Assembly (NCBI RefSeq): GCF_027594425.1
Contig: NZ_CP115159.1
Span: forward strand, 2,283,001 to 2,347,000
Length of the DNA: 64,000 bases
Direction: 5' to 3'
Source: Zunongwangia sp. HGR-M22
GTDB lineage: Bacteria; Bacteroidota; Bacteroidia; Flavobacteriales; Flavobacteriaceae
Under the pieces are notes generated by a model. The model did not search any database. It saw only the letters and a program-made list of their open reading frames with translations, and had not been told where the DNA came from. Below are positions 1 through 9,492 of the stretch, piece after piece (position 1 is the first letter of the stretch; every line of letters starts with the position of its first letter). Made by a program: the position numbers and the translations under genes.

Positions 1-1
1 A

Positions 2-73
2 AATACATTTGAATATAGTGTGTTCTGCGAAGTGTTCAACGGAAAAATAAAAGAAGTTTATGCAATCATATAA
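2..73 (+). CDS. C-terminal end of a small unknown protein (cut by window edge)
   Basis: An open frame enters from the left edge and stops at a TAA ending at 73. The 23 visible residues end in NGKIKEVYAII. They resemble the end of the next gene, where a Cys is followed by N.KIKEL, so the two may be tandem relatives of the SnoaL/NTF2-like type. Too little is present to assign a function. Confidence 0.4.
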   Translation, partial: NTFEYSVFCEVFNGKIKEVYAII

Positions 74-83
74 ATCCTGAAAA

Positions 84-441
84 ATGACTTTAGATAAAAT
101 TGGGAATTTGTTACTTGATGCGATATTAAAAGGAAATCCTCAGGAAATGAACAATTTATTTACCGAAGATTGTAAGTTAATTATTCCCCTTTCCCAAAGA
201 CAGGAAAATTAGTGGGGTTCACAAGACCATAACTTATTTTTATAAAAATCATAAATCCCAAAAGGACGAATTAACGAATGAACGTAAATTTATCGTCAGT
301 AAAAATACCCGAATCTTGATCTACACCAAAGTTTTGGATAAAAACCAACAAATTGAAAGCGTTGTGGATTACTGTGCTTATTGTAAATTGGAAAACAAAA
401 AAATAAAGGAACTCTCGCTGTTGATAAAATGTTATGAATGA
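84..441 (+). pseudogene. Small SnoaL/NTF2-like protein, frameshifted
   Basis: Translation from the ATG at 84 gives a plausible N-terminus (MTLDKIGNLLLDAILKGN) but hits TAG at 210-212. The next reading frame continues the same kind of protein from about 187 (PFPKDRKISGVHKT) to a TGA at 439-441. One single-base indel in the C4T3 stretch at 186-192 joins them into about 118 residues. Size and the SGVH/FY pattern fit the SnoaL-like NTF2 fold, but this is by eye. The 3' end overlaps the kdpD start by 8 bp (ATGAATGA), suggesting translational coupling when intact. It may be a true pseudogene or an assembly indel. Confidence 0.45.
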
Positions 442-1540
442 TTCCCAGAATAATTTTTACGACCAGATAAGCCGCCGTCGACAAGGGCGACTAAAAGTCT
501 ATATTGGAATGATTGCGGGCGTGGGGAAAACCTACCGAATGCTACAGGAAGCCCACGAGTTGGTAAAAAAAGGGGTAGATGTACGTATTGGCGAGATTGT
601 ACCCCACAATCGTAAAGAAACATTGGCCTTGGTCGCGGGAATTCCCGAGATCAAAAAAAAGGAAGTTTTTTATAAGTCAAAAAAATTGAGCGAACTTAAC
701 CTGGAGGCCATTCTTGAGCTCCATCCTACTGTGGTTTTGGTAGATGAACTGGCGCACACCAACATTCCAGGGAGCCATAACGAAAAACGCTGGCAAGACG
801 TGCTGGAAATCATTGATGCCGGAATTAATGTGATTACGGCTTTTAATGTGCAACATCTGGAAAGTTTAAGGGATCAGGTACATCGCATTACCGGAATAGA
901 AATTACAGAAACGATACCCGACTATTTTCTTGAATACGCCGATGAAGTGGTAAATATCGACCTACCGGCACAAGATTTAATCCAGCGATTAAAGGATGGA
1001 AAAATCTATGCCCCAGAACGCGCTGAATATGCATTAAGAAATTTTTTTCAACCTGAAAAAATCCTGCATCTAAGGGATTTAGCGCTTCGAAAAGTAGCCG
1101 AAAAAGTAGAGCATAAAATTATAAACACCTCTACCCGCCTTCCGTTTGAAAAATTTTTAGCGTGTATTAGTACAAATGATACCGGTGCAAAAAAAATTTT
1201 GCGAAAGGCAGCTAGGATGAGTACACATTACCAGGCACAATGGTTGGTTTTATATGTGCAGACCTCCAGGGAAAGTACAAATAAAGTAAATTTGGCCAGC
1301 CAACGAAAATTATTAATGAACCTAAAATGGGCCGCAGAACAAGGTGCCAGAACTTTAAAACGCGAAAGCGACGATGTAGCGCAAGCGATCTATGAGGTGA
1401 TCTTAGAAGAAGATATTACTACAGTTATTATTGGGAAACCCCACAGTACCATAATAAAGAGCTTAATGGGAAAAAATTATTTTAAAAATTTGCTCAATAA
1501 ATTAGAAAATCAAGAAATAGATGTAGTAATTGTTGCCTAA
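434..1540 (+). CDS. kdpD: KdpD N-terminal sensor protein (KdpD domain plus Usp domain, no kinase)
   Basis: 368 residues covering only the cytoplasmic N-terminal half of KdpD. The KdpD domain has a Walker A (GMIAGVGKT, residues 25-33) and a Walker B (VVLVDELAHTN, about 100-110). A universal-stress-protein-like domain fills about residues 240-368. There are no membrane segments and no HisKA/HATPase. In E. coli these parts are fused in one roughly 900-residue kinase. Here the DUF4118-HisKA-HATPase half is the separate gene at 4446. The product presumably senses K+ or nucleotide status and acts on that kinase in trans. It starts inside the stop of the upstream NTF2-like gene. kdpABC would be expected left of the window. 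Confidence 0.9.
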   Translation: MNDSQNNFYDQISRRRQGRLKVYIGMIAGVGKTYRMLQEAHELVKKGVDVRIGEIVPHNRKETLALVAGIPEIKKKEVFYKSKKLSELNLEAILELHPTVVLVDELAHTNIPGSHNEKRWQDVLEIIDAGINVITAFNVQHLESLRDQVHRITGIEITETIPDYFLEYADEVVNIDLPAQDLIQRLKDGKIYAPERAEYALRNFFQPEKILHLRDLALRKVAEKVEHKIINTSTRLPFEKFLACISTNDTGAKKILRKAARMSTHYQAQWLVLYVQTSRESTNKVNLASQRKLLMNLKWAAEQGARTLKRESDDVAQAIYEVILEEDITTVIIGKPHSTIIKSLMGKNYFKNLLNKLENQEIDVVIVA

Positions 1541-1564
1541 TTTGGAACTTAAGATGCTAATAGA

Positions 1565-3337
1565 ATGACCTTAAAAAAGAAATTAATACTGCTTTTGTCT
1601 GTGCTCTTTATGGTGATAATTACCAGTATTGGGCTAAGCGGGTATTTTGTAAATCGGCTGGCAGAAAATAGTCGCGAAATCGTGAACGATAATTACCGTA
1701 GTCTTGTGTATGTTCAGGAAATGCAACAAATACTCGATCAGGTATTAATGAAAATTAATAGTTCCGCTTCCTTCAATCAGGAAATAAACCATTTTAAAAC
1801 AGTTTTAGATCAACAATCTGCTAATATTACCGAAACCGGAGAAGCCACCCTTACCGATAAATTAAATTTGTATTATCAGGATATTAAGCAACATTCAAAT
1901 CCATCGTACGCTACAGCACCTCCCGCCAATAATACTGCTATTCGCCAATCCATTTTTGAGGCTAAAAATAGTTTGAATACTATTTTCAAGCTGAATGAAA
2001 AAGCAGTGGAAATGCGCAACCAAAAGGCGGCAAAAGCGGCTGATGATGCTATTTTATTCTCATCGTTATTTGCGCTTACCGCCATATTGGTGACCATTTT
2101 TTATATTTTCCAAATTCCTAACTATCTGGTAAAACCTATCCAAGAAATTACGCGGCAAATGCAGGCTATCTCAAATCGTAATTATAAGGTTTCTGTAGAT
2201 GAAAACCGCAAAGATGAATTTCAAGAAATGGCTGTGGTGTTTAATAAGATGGCTCATCGCCTAGAAACCTTTGAGGAAAGTAATATGAACAAATTAATGA
2301 CAGAGCGTAACCGGTTAAATGCCGTGGTCGAGCAATTTGATATTCCTATTTTAGGTATTTCCGAATCCAATAAGGTTTTATTTGCCAACGATCGAATGTT
2401 GCGCATTATTGAGCAAAAAAAAGAATCTATTCAAGGTAAAAATTTAATGCAACTATGTGCGAATAATGATTTATTGAAATTATTAACAGAAAACAACTCC
2501 CCTGAAAATGAGCGTCAACTTATTAGAATTATTTTGGAAGGCAACGAACGGCTCTTTTCCAAACGGATGATTACTACCGATACTGTAATTCCCAATAAAA
2601 ATTATTTAACGCACGATCGTTTGATTATATTAAATGATGTTACTGATTTTATTCAAAAGGATGTGATGAAAACACAATTTATGGCTACCCTTAGCCACGA
2701 ATTGAAAACCCCGGTAGCTGCCATCGAAATGAGTACCGATTTGTTATTTAGCAAAAAAGTAGGGAATTTAAATGAAGAACAACAGGAATACGTAACCAAA
2801 ATCAACGACCAGGCTTCAAGGATCAGGAGAATGGTCAATGAAGTTCTGGAACTCTCTAAAATAGAATCGGGAACTATCGATTTTGATTTGGAAAATGTAG
2901 AAGTATCCTTTTTAGTGGCAGAAGCTATTGAAACCATTAAACCGTTTTTGAATCATAAGAATATAACCATTGAAACCCAGATAAGCGATAATCTGCCTCC
3001 TATAAATGTTGACAGCCATAAAATGCTTTGGACCCTGAATAATTTCCTGACCAACGCCATCAGGTACACCCCGAACGATGGTACGATAAAAGTAGTGGCC
3101 CTTTTTAAAAACAAATCGATAGGGATAGAGGTTACTGATAATGGCCCCGGGATAAATATTAGGGATCAAAAGCGGATTTTTGAAAAATATGTTCGTATTA
3201 ACAAAAATGAAAAAGGTGGTACAGGGCTTGGCTTGGCGATTTCAAAAGAATTTATTGAAGCGATGGGAGGCTCCATTGGCGTACGTTCCGAAGAAAATAA
3301 AGGAGCTACCTTTTGGGTAAAATTAAATACAACTTAA
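1565..3337 (+). CDS. Membrane sensor histidine kinase with HAMP domain
   Basis: 590 residues. There is a membrane segment near residues 7-29, a periplasmic helical sensor region, a second membrane segment near 162-184, a HAMP linker, a PAS-like region (about 250-360), then HisKA with phospho-acceptor His378 in LSHELKTP. The HATPase_c domain shows an N box (NNFLTNAIRYTP), DNGPGI and GGTGLGLAIS. It lies 24 bp after kdpD-N in the same direction, between the two KdpD halves, so it is probably co-transcribed and may share KdpE as partner (inference). No response regulator is adjacent other than KdpE. The periplasmic ligand is unknown. Confidence 0.85.
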   Translation: MTLKKKLILLLSVLFMVIITSIGLSGYFVNRLAENSREIVNDNYRSLVYVQEMQQILDQVLMKINSSASFNQEINHFKTVLDQQSANITETGEATLTDKLNLYYQDIKQHSNPSYATAPPANNTAIRQSIFEAKNSLNTIFKLNEKAVEMRNQKAAKAADDAILFSSLFALTAILVTIFYIFQIPNYLVKPIQEITRQMQAISNRNYKVSVDENRKDEFQEMAVVFNKMAHRLETFEESNMNKLMTERNRLNAVVEQFDIPILGISESNKVLFANDRMLRIIEQKKESIQGKNLMQLCANNDLLKLLTENNSPENERQLIRIILEGNERLFSKRMITTDTVIPNKNYLTHDRLIILNDVTDFIQKDVMKTQFMATLSHELKTPVAAIEMSTDLLFSKKVGNLNEEQQEYVTKINDQASRIRRMVNEVLELSKIESGTIDFDLENVEVSFLVAEAIETIKPFLNHKNITIETQISDNLPPINVDSHKMLWTLNNFLTNAIRYTPNDGTIKVVALFKNKSIGIEVTDNGPGINIRDQKRIFEKYVRINKNEKGGTGLGLAISKEFIEAMGGSIGVRSEENKGATFWVKLNTT

Positions 3338-3339
3338 AA

Positions 3340-4329
3340 ATGAAGCATTTTATTTTTATTATTTATATGGTTTTTGCTGGCGCAATGCTGAGCAATTGCA
3401 CCCACCGATCACATTTTATAGAAAACAGCGGATCGGTTTATGGCACCTATTATTCTGTAGTTTATGAATCTCAAGAAGATTATAATAATGCCTTCGATTC
3501 CATTTTTAACCAAATTAACAATGCCGTAAGTAACTATCAGGCAAGTTCTGAAATTAGCCGCTTTAACACTCAGGGATTCTTAAACAACCCCTCTCCTGTT
3601 TTATTGGAACAACTTCAATCTGCTGCCCACTACCATCAAATTACTAATGGTGCTTTTGAACCCACTTTGCTTCCACTTATAGAAGTTTGGGGATTTGGAT
3701 TACAAAAAAGAACAGAAGTAAATCATTCCATCATTGACTCCTTATTGCCTCTGGTTTCTTTCACAAAAAATATTTCTTTTAACAAAAAGTTCATAAAGGC
3801 TAATAAGCCCGGAGTGCAATTAAGTCTTACTTCGATGGGCGAAGGTTACACCCTTAATAAAATTGCTTCCTTTTTGGATCACAAAGGCATTGAAAATTAC
3901 AAAGTAGAATTAGGCGGAGAGGTTAAATGTAAAGGAAAAAATGAAGATAATAAAGTTTGGCGAATAGGCATTTCTAACCCCTTCTACGATTTAGGAAAGT
4001 CCCCTGACCAGCTTACAGAAATTATAATACTCAATAATAACTCATTGAGTACATCGGGAAGCTATCGAAAATTTTATATTGATGAGAAGGGTCGAAAAAA
4101 AACACATATCATAGATCCGAAGACAGGTTATCCTGTCACCCACAATCTTTTATCGGTAAGTATAAAGTGCCCAGATGCCGAAAAAGCCGATGCGCTATCT
4201 ACTGCCTGTATGGTTATGGGGCTTACCAAATCAAAACAATTTATAAAAAGAGAAAAGGATATTGAAGGGTTCTTAATTTTTGAAAATGACAACAAAGAAT
4301 TGGAAACCTGGGTCTCAAATAATTTTTAG
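3340..4329 (+). CDS. apbE: ApbE-like FAD:protein FMN transferase lipoprotein
   Basis: Start chosen at ATG 3340 rather than an in-frame ATG at 3313, because it gives a clean lipoprotein signal ending in the lipobox LSNC. About 329 residues, usual for ApbE. Recognisable family motifs are LTSMGEGYTLNK, STSGSYRKF and the conserved HIIDPKTGYP. ApbE enzymes covalently attach FMN to Thr/Ser of periplasm-facing proteins such as NqrB, NqrC or RnfG. It begins 3 bp after the stop of the preceding kinase. A place inside a split kdpD locus is not one I know from other bacteria. Its target flavoprotein is not in the window. Confidence 0.85.
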   Translation: MKHFIFIIYMVFAGAMLSNCTHRSHFIENSGSVYGTYYSVVYESQEDYNNAFDSIFNQINNAVSNYQASSEISRFNTQGFLNNPSPVLLEQLQSAAHYHQITNGAFEPTLLPLIEVWGFGLQKRTEVNHSIIDSLLPLVSFTKNISFNKKFIKANKPGVQLSLTSMGEGYTLNKIASFLDHKGIENYKVELGGEVKCKGKNEDNKVWRIGISNPFYDLGKSPDQLTEIIILNNNSLSTSGSYRKFYIDEKGRKKTHIIDPKTGYPVTHNLLSVSIKCPDAEKADALSTACMVMGLTKSKQFIKREKDIEGFLIFENDNKELETWVSNNF

Positions 4330-4445
4330 TTATTTATTACATTCAATTAGCTAATTTTAAGCCGAACACCCAAAAGCTTATTTAGGTGATTATTTAATAC
4401 TAAAACTAATAAAACTCAAACGGCTATAGAAATTTTTTTAATAAG

Positions 4446-5528
4446 ATGAAATCAATTTTCAGCAGGGATATCAGTAAAACAAAACAGTACGCCATAAGCA
4501 TCTCAATTATTTTAATCGCTTCCGTTAGTTCCTACTTTTTTCACGATCTTATGGGTTACCGGGCTGTGGCATTGCTATTGTTACTCGCCGTATCCCTTTC
4601 TGCGGTTCTATTTGATATCCTTCCTGTATTGGTCTGCGCATTGTTAAGTGCATTAATTTTGAATTTTTTCTTTATCCCTCCTACATTTACCTTTAAAATT
4701 GAGTCGGCAGAGGACGTCCTGATGTTTTTAATGTATTTACTCGTCGCAATGATTAATGCGGTACTCACGATAAAAATAAGGCAATTTGAAAATAAAAAAC
4801 GGGACGAAGAGGAAAAAGAAAAAACCATAGCCCTATACAATACACTGCTTAATTCTTTATCGCACGAACTTCGAACACCCATTGCCACCATAATTGGTTC
4901 TGTGGATACTATTGTAGATAACGAGGATAAACTCTCTAAAGAAAATATTAAGGAACTTTATAACGAAATCGCTACAGCTGGAAGCCGATTAAACCGGCAG
5001 GTGGAGAACCTACTGAATATGAGCCGGCTTGATGCAGGGATGCTAAAACCAACTTTTGATTGGGTAGACGTGAATGAACTCGTTTTTAAAGCTATAAAGG
5101 AAAGTGAACATTCCATAGAAAATACCAAAGTTATTTTTGAACCCAGTGAAAAAGTAGCTCTAATTTATTTAGATGGCGGGTTTTTAGAAATGATTCTTTA
5201 TAATTTGATACATAATGCCATTCGCCATACACCAAAAAATTCAAATATTCTCATTAATTGTGGGTATAAAGATGAGAGATTAATCATCGATATTTCCGAT
5301 AATGGTTTGGGGTTTCCTAAAGAAGAAATAGATTTTGTATTCGATAAATTTTATAAGCTAAATGGAACAGCTACAGGAGGTACCGGATTGGGGCTTTCCA
5401 TTGTTAAAGGTTTTACAGAAGCCCTAAATGGAAAAATAATGCTGGAAAACAAGAAAACCGGTGGAGCCCATTTTCATCTGGAAATCCCCGCACGAACTTC
5501 AACTTTAGATATTAACGAAAATGAATAA
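4446..5528 (+). CDS. KdpD C-terminal half: DUF4118 membrane histidine kinase
   Basis: 360 residues. A block of four hydrophobic helices (about residues 13-115) corresponds to the DUF4118 domain of KdpD. HisKA follows with His140 in SLSHELRTP, and HATPase_c with HNAIRHTP, DNGLGFP and GGTGLGLSIV. This is the membrane and kinase half of KdpD as a separate polypeptide. The N-terminal half is at 434-1540. Its stop overlaps the kdpE ATG by 8 bp (ATGAATAA), the usual kdpD-kdpE coupling, which supports the assignment. The upstream gap of about 115 bp may hold its own promoter, but no clear -7 box was seen. Confidence 0.88.
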   Translation: MKSIFSRDISKTKQYAISISIILIASVSSYFFHDLMGYRAVALLLLLAVSLSAVLFDILPVLVCALLSALILNFFFIPPTFTFKIESAEDVLMFLMYLLVAMINAVLTIKIRQFENKKRDEEEKEKTIALYNTLLNSLSHELRTPIATIIGSVDTIVDNEDKLSKENIKELYNEIATAGSRLNRQVENLLNMSRLDAGMLKPTFDWVDVNELVFKAIKESEHSIENTKVIFEPSEKVALIYLDGGFLEMILYNLIHNAIRHTPKNSNILINCGYKDERLIIDISDNGLGFPKEEIDFVFDKFYKLNGTATGGTGLGLSIVKGFTEALNGKIMLENKKTGGAHFHLEIPARTSTLDINENE

Positions 5529-6198
5529 TATAAATATTTTAATTATTGACGACGAACCCCAAATTCGGAAATTACTACAGATTAATTTGGAAAGTAATGA
5601 TTATAAGGTCATTCAGGCAAGTACAGGAAAAGACGGGATAGCCTTGGCAGCCAATCATCGCCCAGACTTAATTCTTCTGGATATAGGCCTCCCAGACATC
5701 AGTGGTCATCAAGTATTAAACAACTTACGGGAATGGAATAATAATCCCATTATTATTCTTTCGGTACAAGATAATGAAGCGGATATTATTGCTGCATTGG
5801 ATAATGGGGCTACCGACTATCTTACGAAACCATTTCGTACGGGGGAATTACTAGCTCGCATTCGCGCTGCTATCCGAAAAAATCAGCAGGTCGATAATAA
5901 TTCTATTATTACTACAGGATGGCTCACCATAGATTTGATCGCCAGAACGGTAAAAATAAATGATAGCATAATTAAACTGACTTCCACAGAATACTCCTTG
6001 CTTTCCATACTCGTTAAAAACGAAGGCAAAGTACTCACCCATCAATATTTATTAAAAGAAGTTTGGGGAGAAAATTTTCAATATGAAACCCAATACTTAA
6101 GAGTTTTTATAGGTACACTTCGCAAAAAAATTGAGAAAAATCCCAATAATCCCAGTCATATTATTACTGAAAGTGGTATCGGATATAGGTTTCAATAA
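5521..6198 (+). CDS. kdpE: KdpE-type response regulator
   Basis: 225 residues. The receiver domain has the acidic pair Asp10-Asp11, phospho-acceptor Asp54 (LILLDIGLPD) and the KPF lysine near 104. It is followed by an OmpR/PhoB winged helix (LTSTEYSLLSILV, RVFIGTLRKKIE, ESGIGYRF). In the Kdp system the phosphorylated regulator activates the K+-ATPase operon under K+ limitation or osmotic stress. Translation is coupled to the upstream kinase by an overlap. The two transport genes downstream (TrkH, TrkA) make it plausible that this regulator also acts on them (inference). Confidence 0.92.
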   Translation: MNNINILIIDDEPQIRKLLQINLESNDYKVIQASTGKDGIALAANHRPDLILLDIGLPDISGHQVLNNLREWNNNPIIILSVQDNEADIIAALDNGATDYLTKPFRTGELLARIRAAIRKNQQVDNNSIITTGWLTIDLIARTVKINDSIIKLTSTEYSLLSILVKNEGKVLTHQYLLKEVWGENFQYETQYLRVFIGTLRKKIEKNPNNPSHIITESGIGYRFQ

Positions 6199-6477
6199 CT
6201 CCATATATAAAGAAATACTATCACTGTTTTCAAGCTACACTCAAAAAATAAGAGCACTTTAAAGTTTTAAAATAGTAGTCCAAGATTGCAACCTACTGAT
6301 TATCATATTACAAAAAATATGACTAAGAATTAAAATCACACTTCCCAATATTCAGAAATCTTTATAAAATCTTTATACTTTCAGCTATAATTTTGATTTC
6401 TAGTACCGATTTTCCAACTCATCTTTGTCGTAAAGTTTAATTGTTGTACCCATACTTAAACAATTATATCCTTAAAG

Positions 6478-6828
6478 ATGGAAAAAATGAGTGACCGGGA
6501 AAAATTATTTTTTGACCAAAAAAATTCAAAGATCTTAATTGACCTCTGCTTTTTGATAAATGGATTAAGACATCAATTAGCCACCGAAAAAGTAGCTGAA
6601 TTTCGCAAGCTTTTGGAATGTGATTCCCTTATTCAAAAGAAAATAGACAATTTGATTTCTTCCCAAACAGATAAAGAATACGCTCGTTATTTAGAAGAAG
6701 GAAAAACCAATGTGAGAAGCATTCTAGAAATCTGTAATAGCGTACCAAGTCAGCATCTGTTGGATCAAGGAAAATTGAAAAAAGACCTCTTAAAAATCGA
6801 AAGCCTTCTAAACAAATTATCTACTTAA
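6478..6828 (+). CDS. Small helical protein of unknown function, upstream of trkH
   Basis: 116 residues, charged and probably all-helical, without signal peptide or membrane segment. I do not recognise a family. It starts after a 279-bp gap following kdpE and ends 12 bp before trkH, so it probably heads a trkH-trkA operon. The gap contains one weak Bacteroidetes -7-like octamer (TAATTTTG at 6388-6395) without a good -33 partner. Lys/Glu-rich helices could suggest a soluble adaptor, but that is a guess. Confidence 0.6.
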   Translation: MEKMSDREKLFFDQKNSKILIDLCFLINGLRHQLATEKVAEFRKLLECDSLIQKKIDNLISSQTDKEYARYLEEGKTNVRSILEICNSVPSQHLLDQGKLKKDLLKIESLLNKLST

Positions 6829-6840
6829 TCCTTATTCATC

Positions 6841-8400
6841 GTGTATAAAACAATACTTAAACAAGTGGTCAGCCTACAGCTTATATTGGGTGGAGTAATA
6901 TTGGTACCCGGTATCGTGGCTATTATTTATAACGAATGGTATGCGCTAATAGGGTTCCTTATCTCATCAATGATAGTATCAGGAATAGCTTATCTCATCT
7001 TTAGAAACCTTAAAAATACTGAAGATCCTCAATATCAGCAATCGCTGCTTATTGCGGCGCTGGGTTGGCTAATGATTATTATAATGGGGAGTATTCCTTA
7101 TTTCATCATTGCTCAAATTACTCCTTTGGAAGTAATGCAATCATTTGTTCCTAAAGGAATGGACTATCAATCGAGTTTATTAAATTTCAGGAACCCATTA
7201 CATTGCTTGTTTGAAAGTACAAGTGCGTTCACCACTACAGGGCTTACAATGTCCTATCACGAACCTTCCATTGGAAAATCATTAATGTTCTATCGATGCT
7301 TTTCTCAATGGGTTGGGGGCGCCGGGTTTATTGTAATGGCGCTGGCCATTTTTAAACATATTCCCGGGCAATCTGCCATCCTACTGTATGGCTCTGAGGC
7401 GAGTGGCACCAAATTAAAAACCAACGTTATACAAACAGCACGGTCCATATGGAAAATCTATCTTTTCCTTACCTTAACAATGGTTGCTTACTTATTTATA
7501 GGCACCTATTTTATACTACCGGATTATCCTATTGCTGAAAATATTTTTGATGCGATTAACCACGCAATGGCAGGGCAATCAACTGGTGGTTTTAGTACCC
7601 TTGATGATAGCATTGCGGGCTATAAATCTGAGAAAATGGAAATTCTCTTTCTGCTCCCTATGCTTATTGGCGGACTTTCTATCCCTTTTCTATACCGATT
7701 TACGGTACTGCAAAATTTTAAAGAATTATGGTGCGATATTCAATCACGGGCATTTATTATAGCCTCTATTCTAGGAGGGATATTTTTATCCCTGCTATTA
7801 ATGACTTCGGACGGAGTTTCCGACCCCATTAGAGAAGGGGCTTTTCAATTTATCAGTGGTCTATCCACTACCGGCTGGCAAACTTCAAATATCGGACAGT
7901 GGAGTGATCTACCGGTACTTTTTATAGTTTCAGGAGCAATGATTATTGGAGGTTGTGCCGGTGGTACGGTTGGTGGCGTTAAAATTATACGTGCCCTCTT
8001 ACTTCAAAAAGGATTACGATGGCATATTAATAAAATATTTGCTTCGAAAAACACCGTAAAAAAAGTGAAATTTAATAATCGGTATTTACTTCCTGAAGAG
8101 ATGAATGCCCAACTGGCCAAGGCCGGTATTTTCACCCTTATTTATATCCTTTTTGTATTCTTCTCTACCTGTATTACCGTCTATTTTATGGGAGAAGATT
8201 ATAGCCTGGTCGATGCTATTTTTGAATCGGCTTCAGCGCAGGGAACCGTAGGGCTATCAACAGGGATTTCAGATCCTTCAATGTCCCCGATTCTAGAAAC
8301 GGTTTATATCATACAGATGTGGGCCGGACGGATCGAGATTATTCCCATTCTGGTATTGGTAAGAGTATTAATGTATGGCACAAAAATTAGAAATATCTAA
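6841..8400 (+). CDS. trkH: TrkH-type potassium uptake membrane subunit
   Basis: 519 residues starting at GTG 6841; no ATG lies near. Multiple membrane helices carry four pore-loop signatures of the Trk/Ktr/HKT superfamily: FTTTGLT, GQSTGGFST, LSTTGWQT and TVGLSTG. The protein forms the K+-translocating pore and works with the cytoplasmic NAD/nucleotide-binding subunit encoded immediately downstream. Length and loop spacing are normal. Together with the split KdpD/KdpE genes this makes a compact potassium-homeostasis locus. Confidence 0.93.
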   Translation: MYKTILKQVVSLQLILGGVILVPGIVAIIYNEWYALIGFLISSMIVSGIAYLIFRNLKNTEDPQYQQSLLIAALGWLMIIIMGSIPYFIIAQITPLEVMQSFVPKGMDYQSSLLNFRNPLHCLFESTSAFTTTGLTMSYHEPSIGKSLMFYRCFSQWVGGAGFIVMALAIFKHIPGQSAILLYGSEASGTKLKTNVIQTARSIWKIYLFLTLTMVAYLFIGTYFILPDYPIAENIFDAINHAMAGQSTGGFSTLDDSIAGYKSEKMEILFLLPMLIGGLSIPFLYRFTVLQNFKELWCDIQSRAFIIASILGGIFLSLLLMTSDGVSDPIREGAFQFISGLSTTGWQTSNIGQWSDLPVLFIVSGAMIIGGCAGGTVGGVKIIRALLLQKGLRWHINKIFASKNTVKKVKFNNRYLLPEEMNAQLAKAGIFTLIYILFVFFSTCITVYFMGEDYSLVDAIFESASAQGTVGLSTGISDPSMSPILETVYIIQMWAGRIEIIPILVLVRVLMYGTKIRNI

Positions 8401-8409
8401 ACTAAAAAA

Positions 8410-9075
8410 ATGAATATAATTATCGTAGGTTCAGGAAGAACAGGAAAACACGTTATTGAAGATGCGTTAAAAGACCGTCACAATGTTCACGTTATTGAAA
8501 AAGATAAAAATATCGCTAATTGGGTGGCTACCAACTATGATTGTGTGGTTATTAATGCCGATGCCACCAATCCAGAAACTTTAAAAGAAGCAAAAGCGGA
8601 CGTAGCCGATGCCATCATCGTTACTACGAATGATGATGCTGTAAACTCGTTAGTGATTCTTTTAGCCAAAAAAATGGGGATTAAACGTCTCATAAGTTCC
8701 GTTAATAACGATGAATTGTTGCCTATTTTTGAACAATTAGGGATTGATACTGTGGAAAGCCCTTATCGGTTAAACGGAAAATACCTCTATAGGGCGATGC
8801 AAGGCCCTAATGTAAAGGAATTTTTAGATCTTGGGGATGGCTTTGAGTTGTTAGAAATGATTGTAGAAAAAAACTCTAAAGTATCCAATAAGTATATCAA
8901 ACAACTAACAAAAGATAAAATTTTTCCACAGGATTCCTTAGTGGTATTGGTTAAAAGAAACAATCAGGTCATTATTCCTGAAGGGGACACGCGTATTTTT
9001 GTGAATGATATTTTGGTGATCCTATCAAAAAAAGAAAAGATCACAGAATTATCGAATGTATTTGAAGCTGAATAA
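8410..9075 (+). CDS. trkA: TrkA-type potassium channel regulatory subunit (single RCK unit)
   Basis: 221 residues with one RCK_N Rossmann domain (GSGRTG near residues 7-12, acidic end of beta-2 in VIEKDKN) and one RCK_C domain (about 140-220). E. coli TrkA is a tandem of two such units. The single-unit form is like KtrA and the Bacteroidetes proteins. It gates TrkH in response to nucleotides. It follows trkH by 9 bp and is the last ordinary chromosomal gene before the mobile region, which begins 23 bp downstream with an IS3 end. Confidence 0.92.
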   Translation: MNIIIVGSGRTGKHVIEDALKDRHNVHVIEKDKNIANWVATNYDCVVINADATNPETLKEAKADVADAIIVTTNDDAVNSLVILLAKKMGIKRLISSVNNDELLPIFEQLGIDTVESPYRLNGKYLYRAMQGPNVKEFLDLGDGFELLEMIVEKNSKVSNKYIKQLTKDKIFPQDSLVVLVKRNNQVIIPEGDTRIFVNDILVILSKKEKITELSNVFEAE

Positions 9076-9166
9076 TATATTTTTAAAATAAATAATATTG
9101 GAATTACTACATTAGACTGGACATAGAGTTGAATGAATATTATTGCAAGTTGTTAACTTAGCAATT

Positions 9167-9481
9167 ATGAGACGTAAAGCCAAACATTACACCTTAGAGT
9201 TTAAGCAGAAAGCAGTAGAATTAAGTTACGCCAAAGGCAGTGTAGTACAGGTTTGTGAGGATCTGGATATCCTACCTGCTGTTCTTTACCGTTGGCGTAA
9301 AGAGCAAAAGAATTATGGTAAGAATAGTTTTCCCGGCCGTGGCAATCCTAAAATGACCGATGAACAAAAAGAGATAGCTCGTTTAAGAAAACAGCTTAAA
9401 GAGACTGAATTAGAACGTGATATCTTAAAAAAGGCGATTGGCATCTTTTCCGCGAGCGACAAGAAAAATACAGGTTCATAA
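9167..9481 (+). CDS. IS3 transposase OrfA (HTH, leucine-zipper-like)
   Basis: 104 residues from ATG 9167; a TTG 24 bp upstream is in frame but lies next to the left repeat. The N-terminal HTH_8/HTH_28-type domain (YTLEFKQKAVELS, VLYRWRKEQ) is followed by a coiled-coil segment (RLRKQLKETELERD). A slippery A-AAA-AAG heptamer at 9427-9433 precedes the stop. A -1 shift there enters the orfB frame, the normal way IS3 elements make the OrfAB transposase. Confidence 0.9.
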   Translation: MRRKAKHYTLEFKQKAVELSYAKGSVVQVCEDLDILPAVLYRWRKEQKNYGKNSFPGRGNPKMTDEQKEIARLRKQLKETELERDILKKAIGIFSASDKKNTGS

Positions 9482-9492
9482 AACAGCATCGT

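Noticed and set aside
6388-6395. Promoter TAATTTTG before the gene at 6478
   Set aside because: It matches the -7 consensus, but no -33 element at the right distance was seen, and AT-rich DNA gives such matches by chance.
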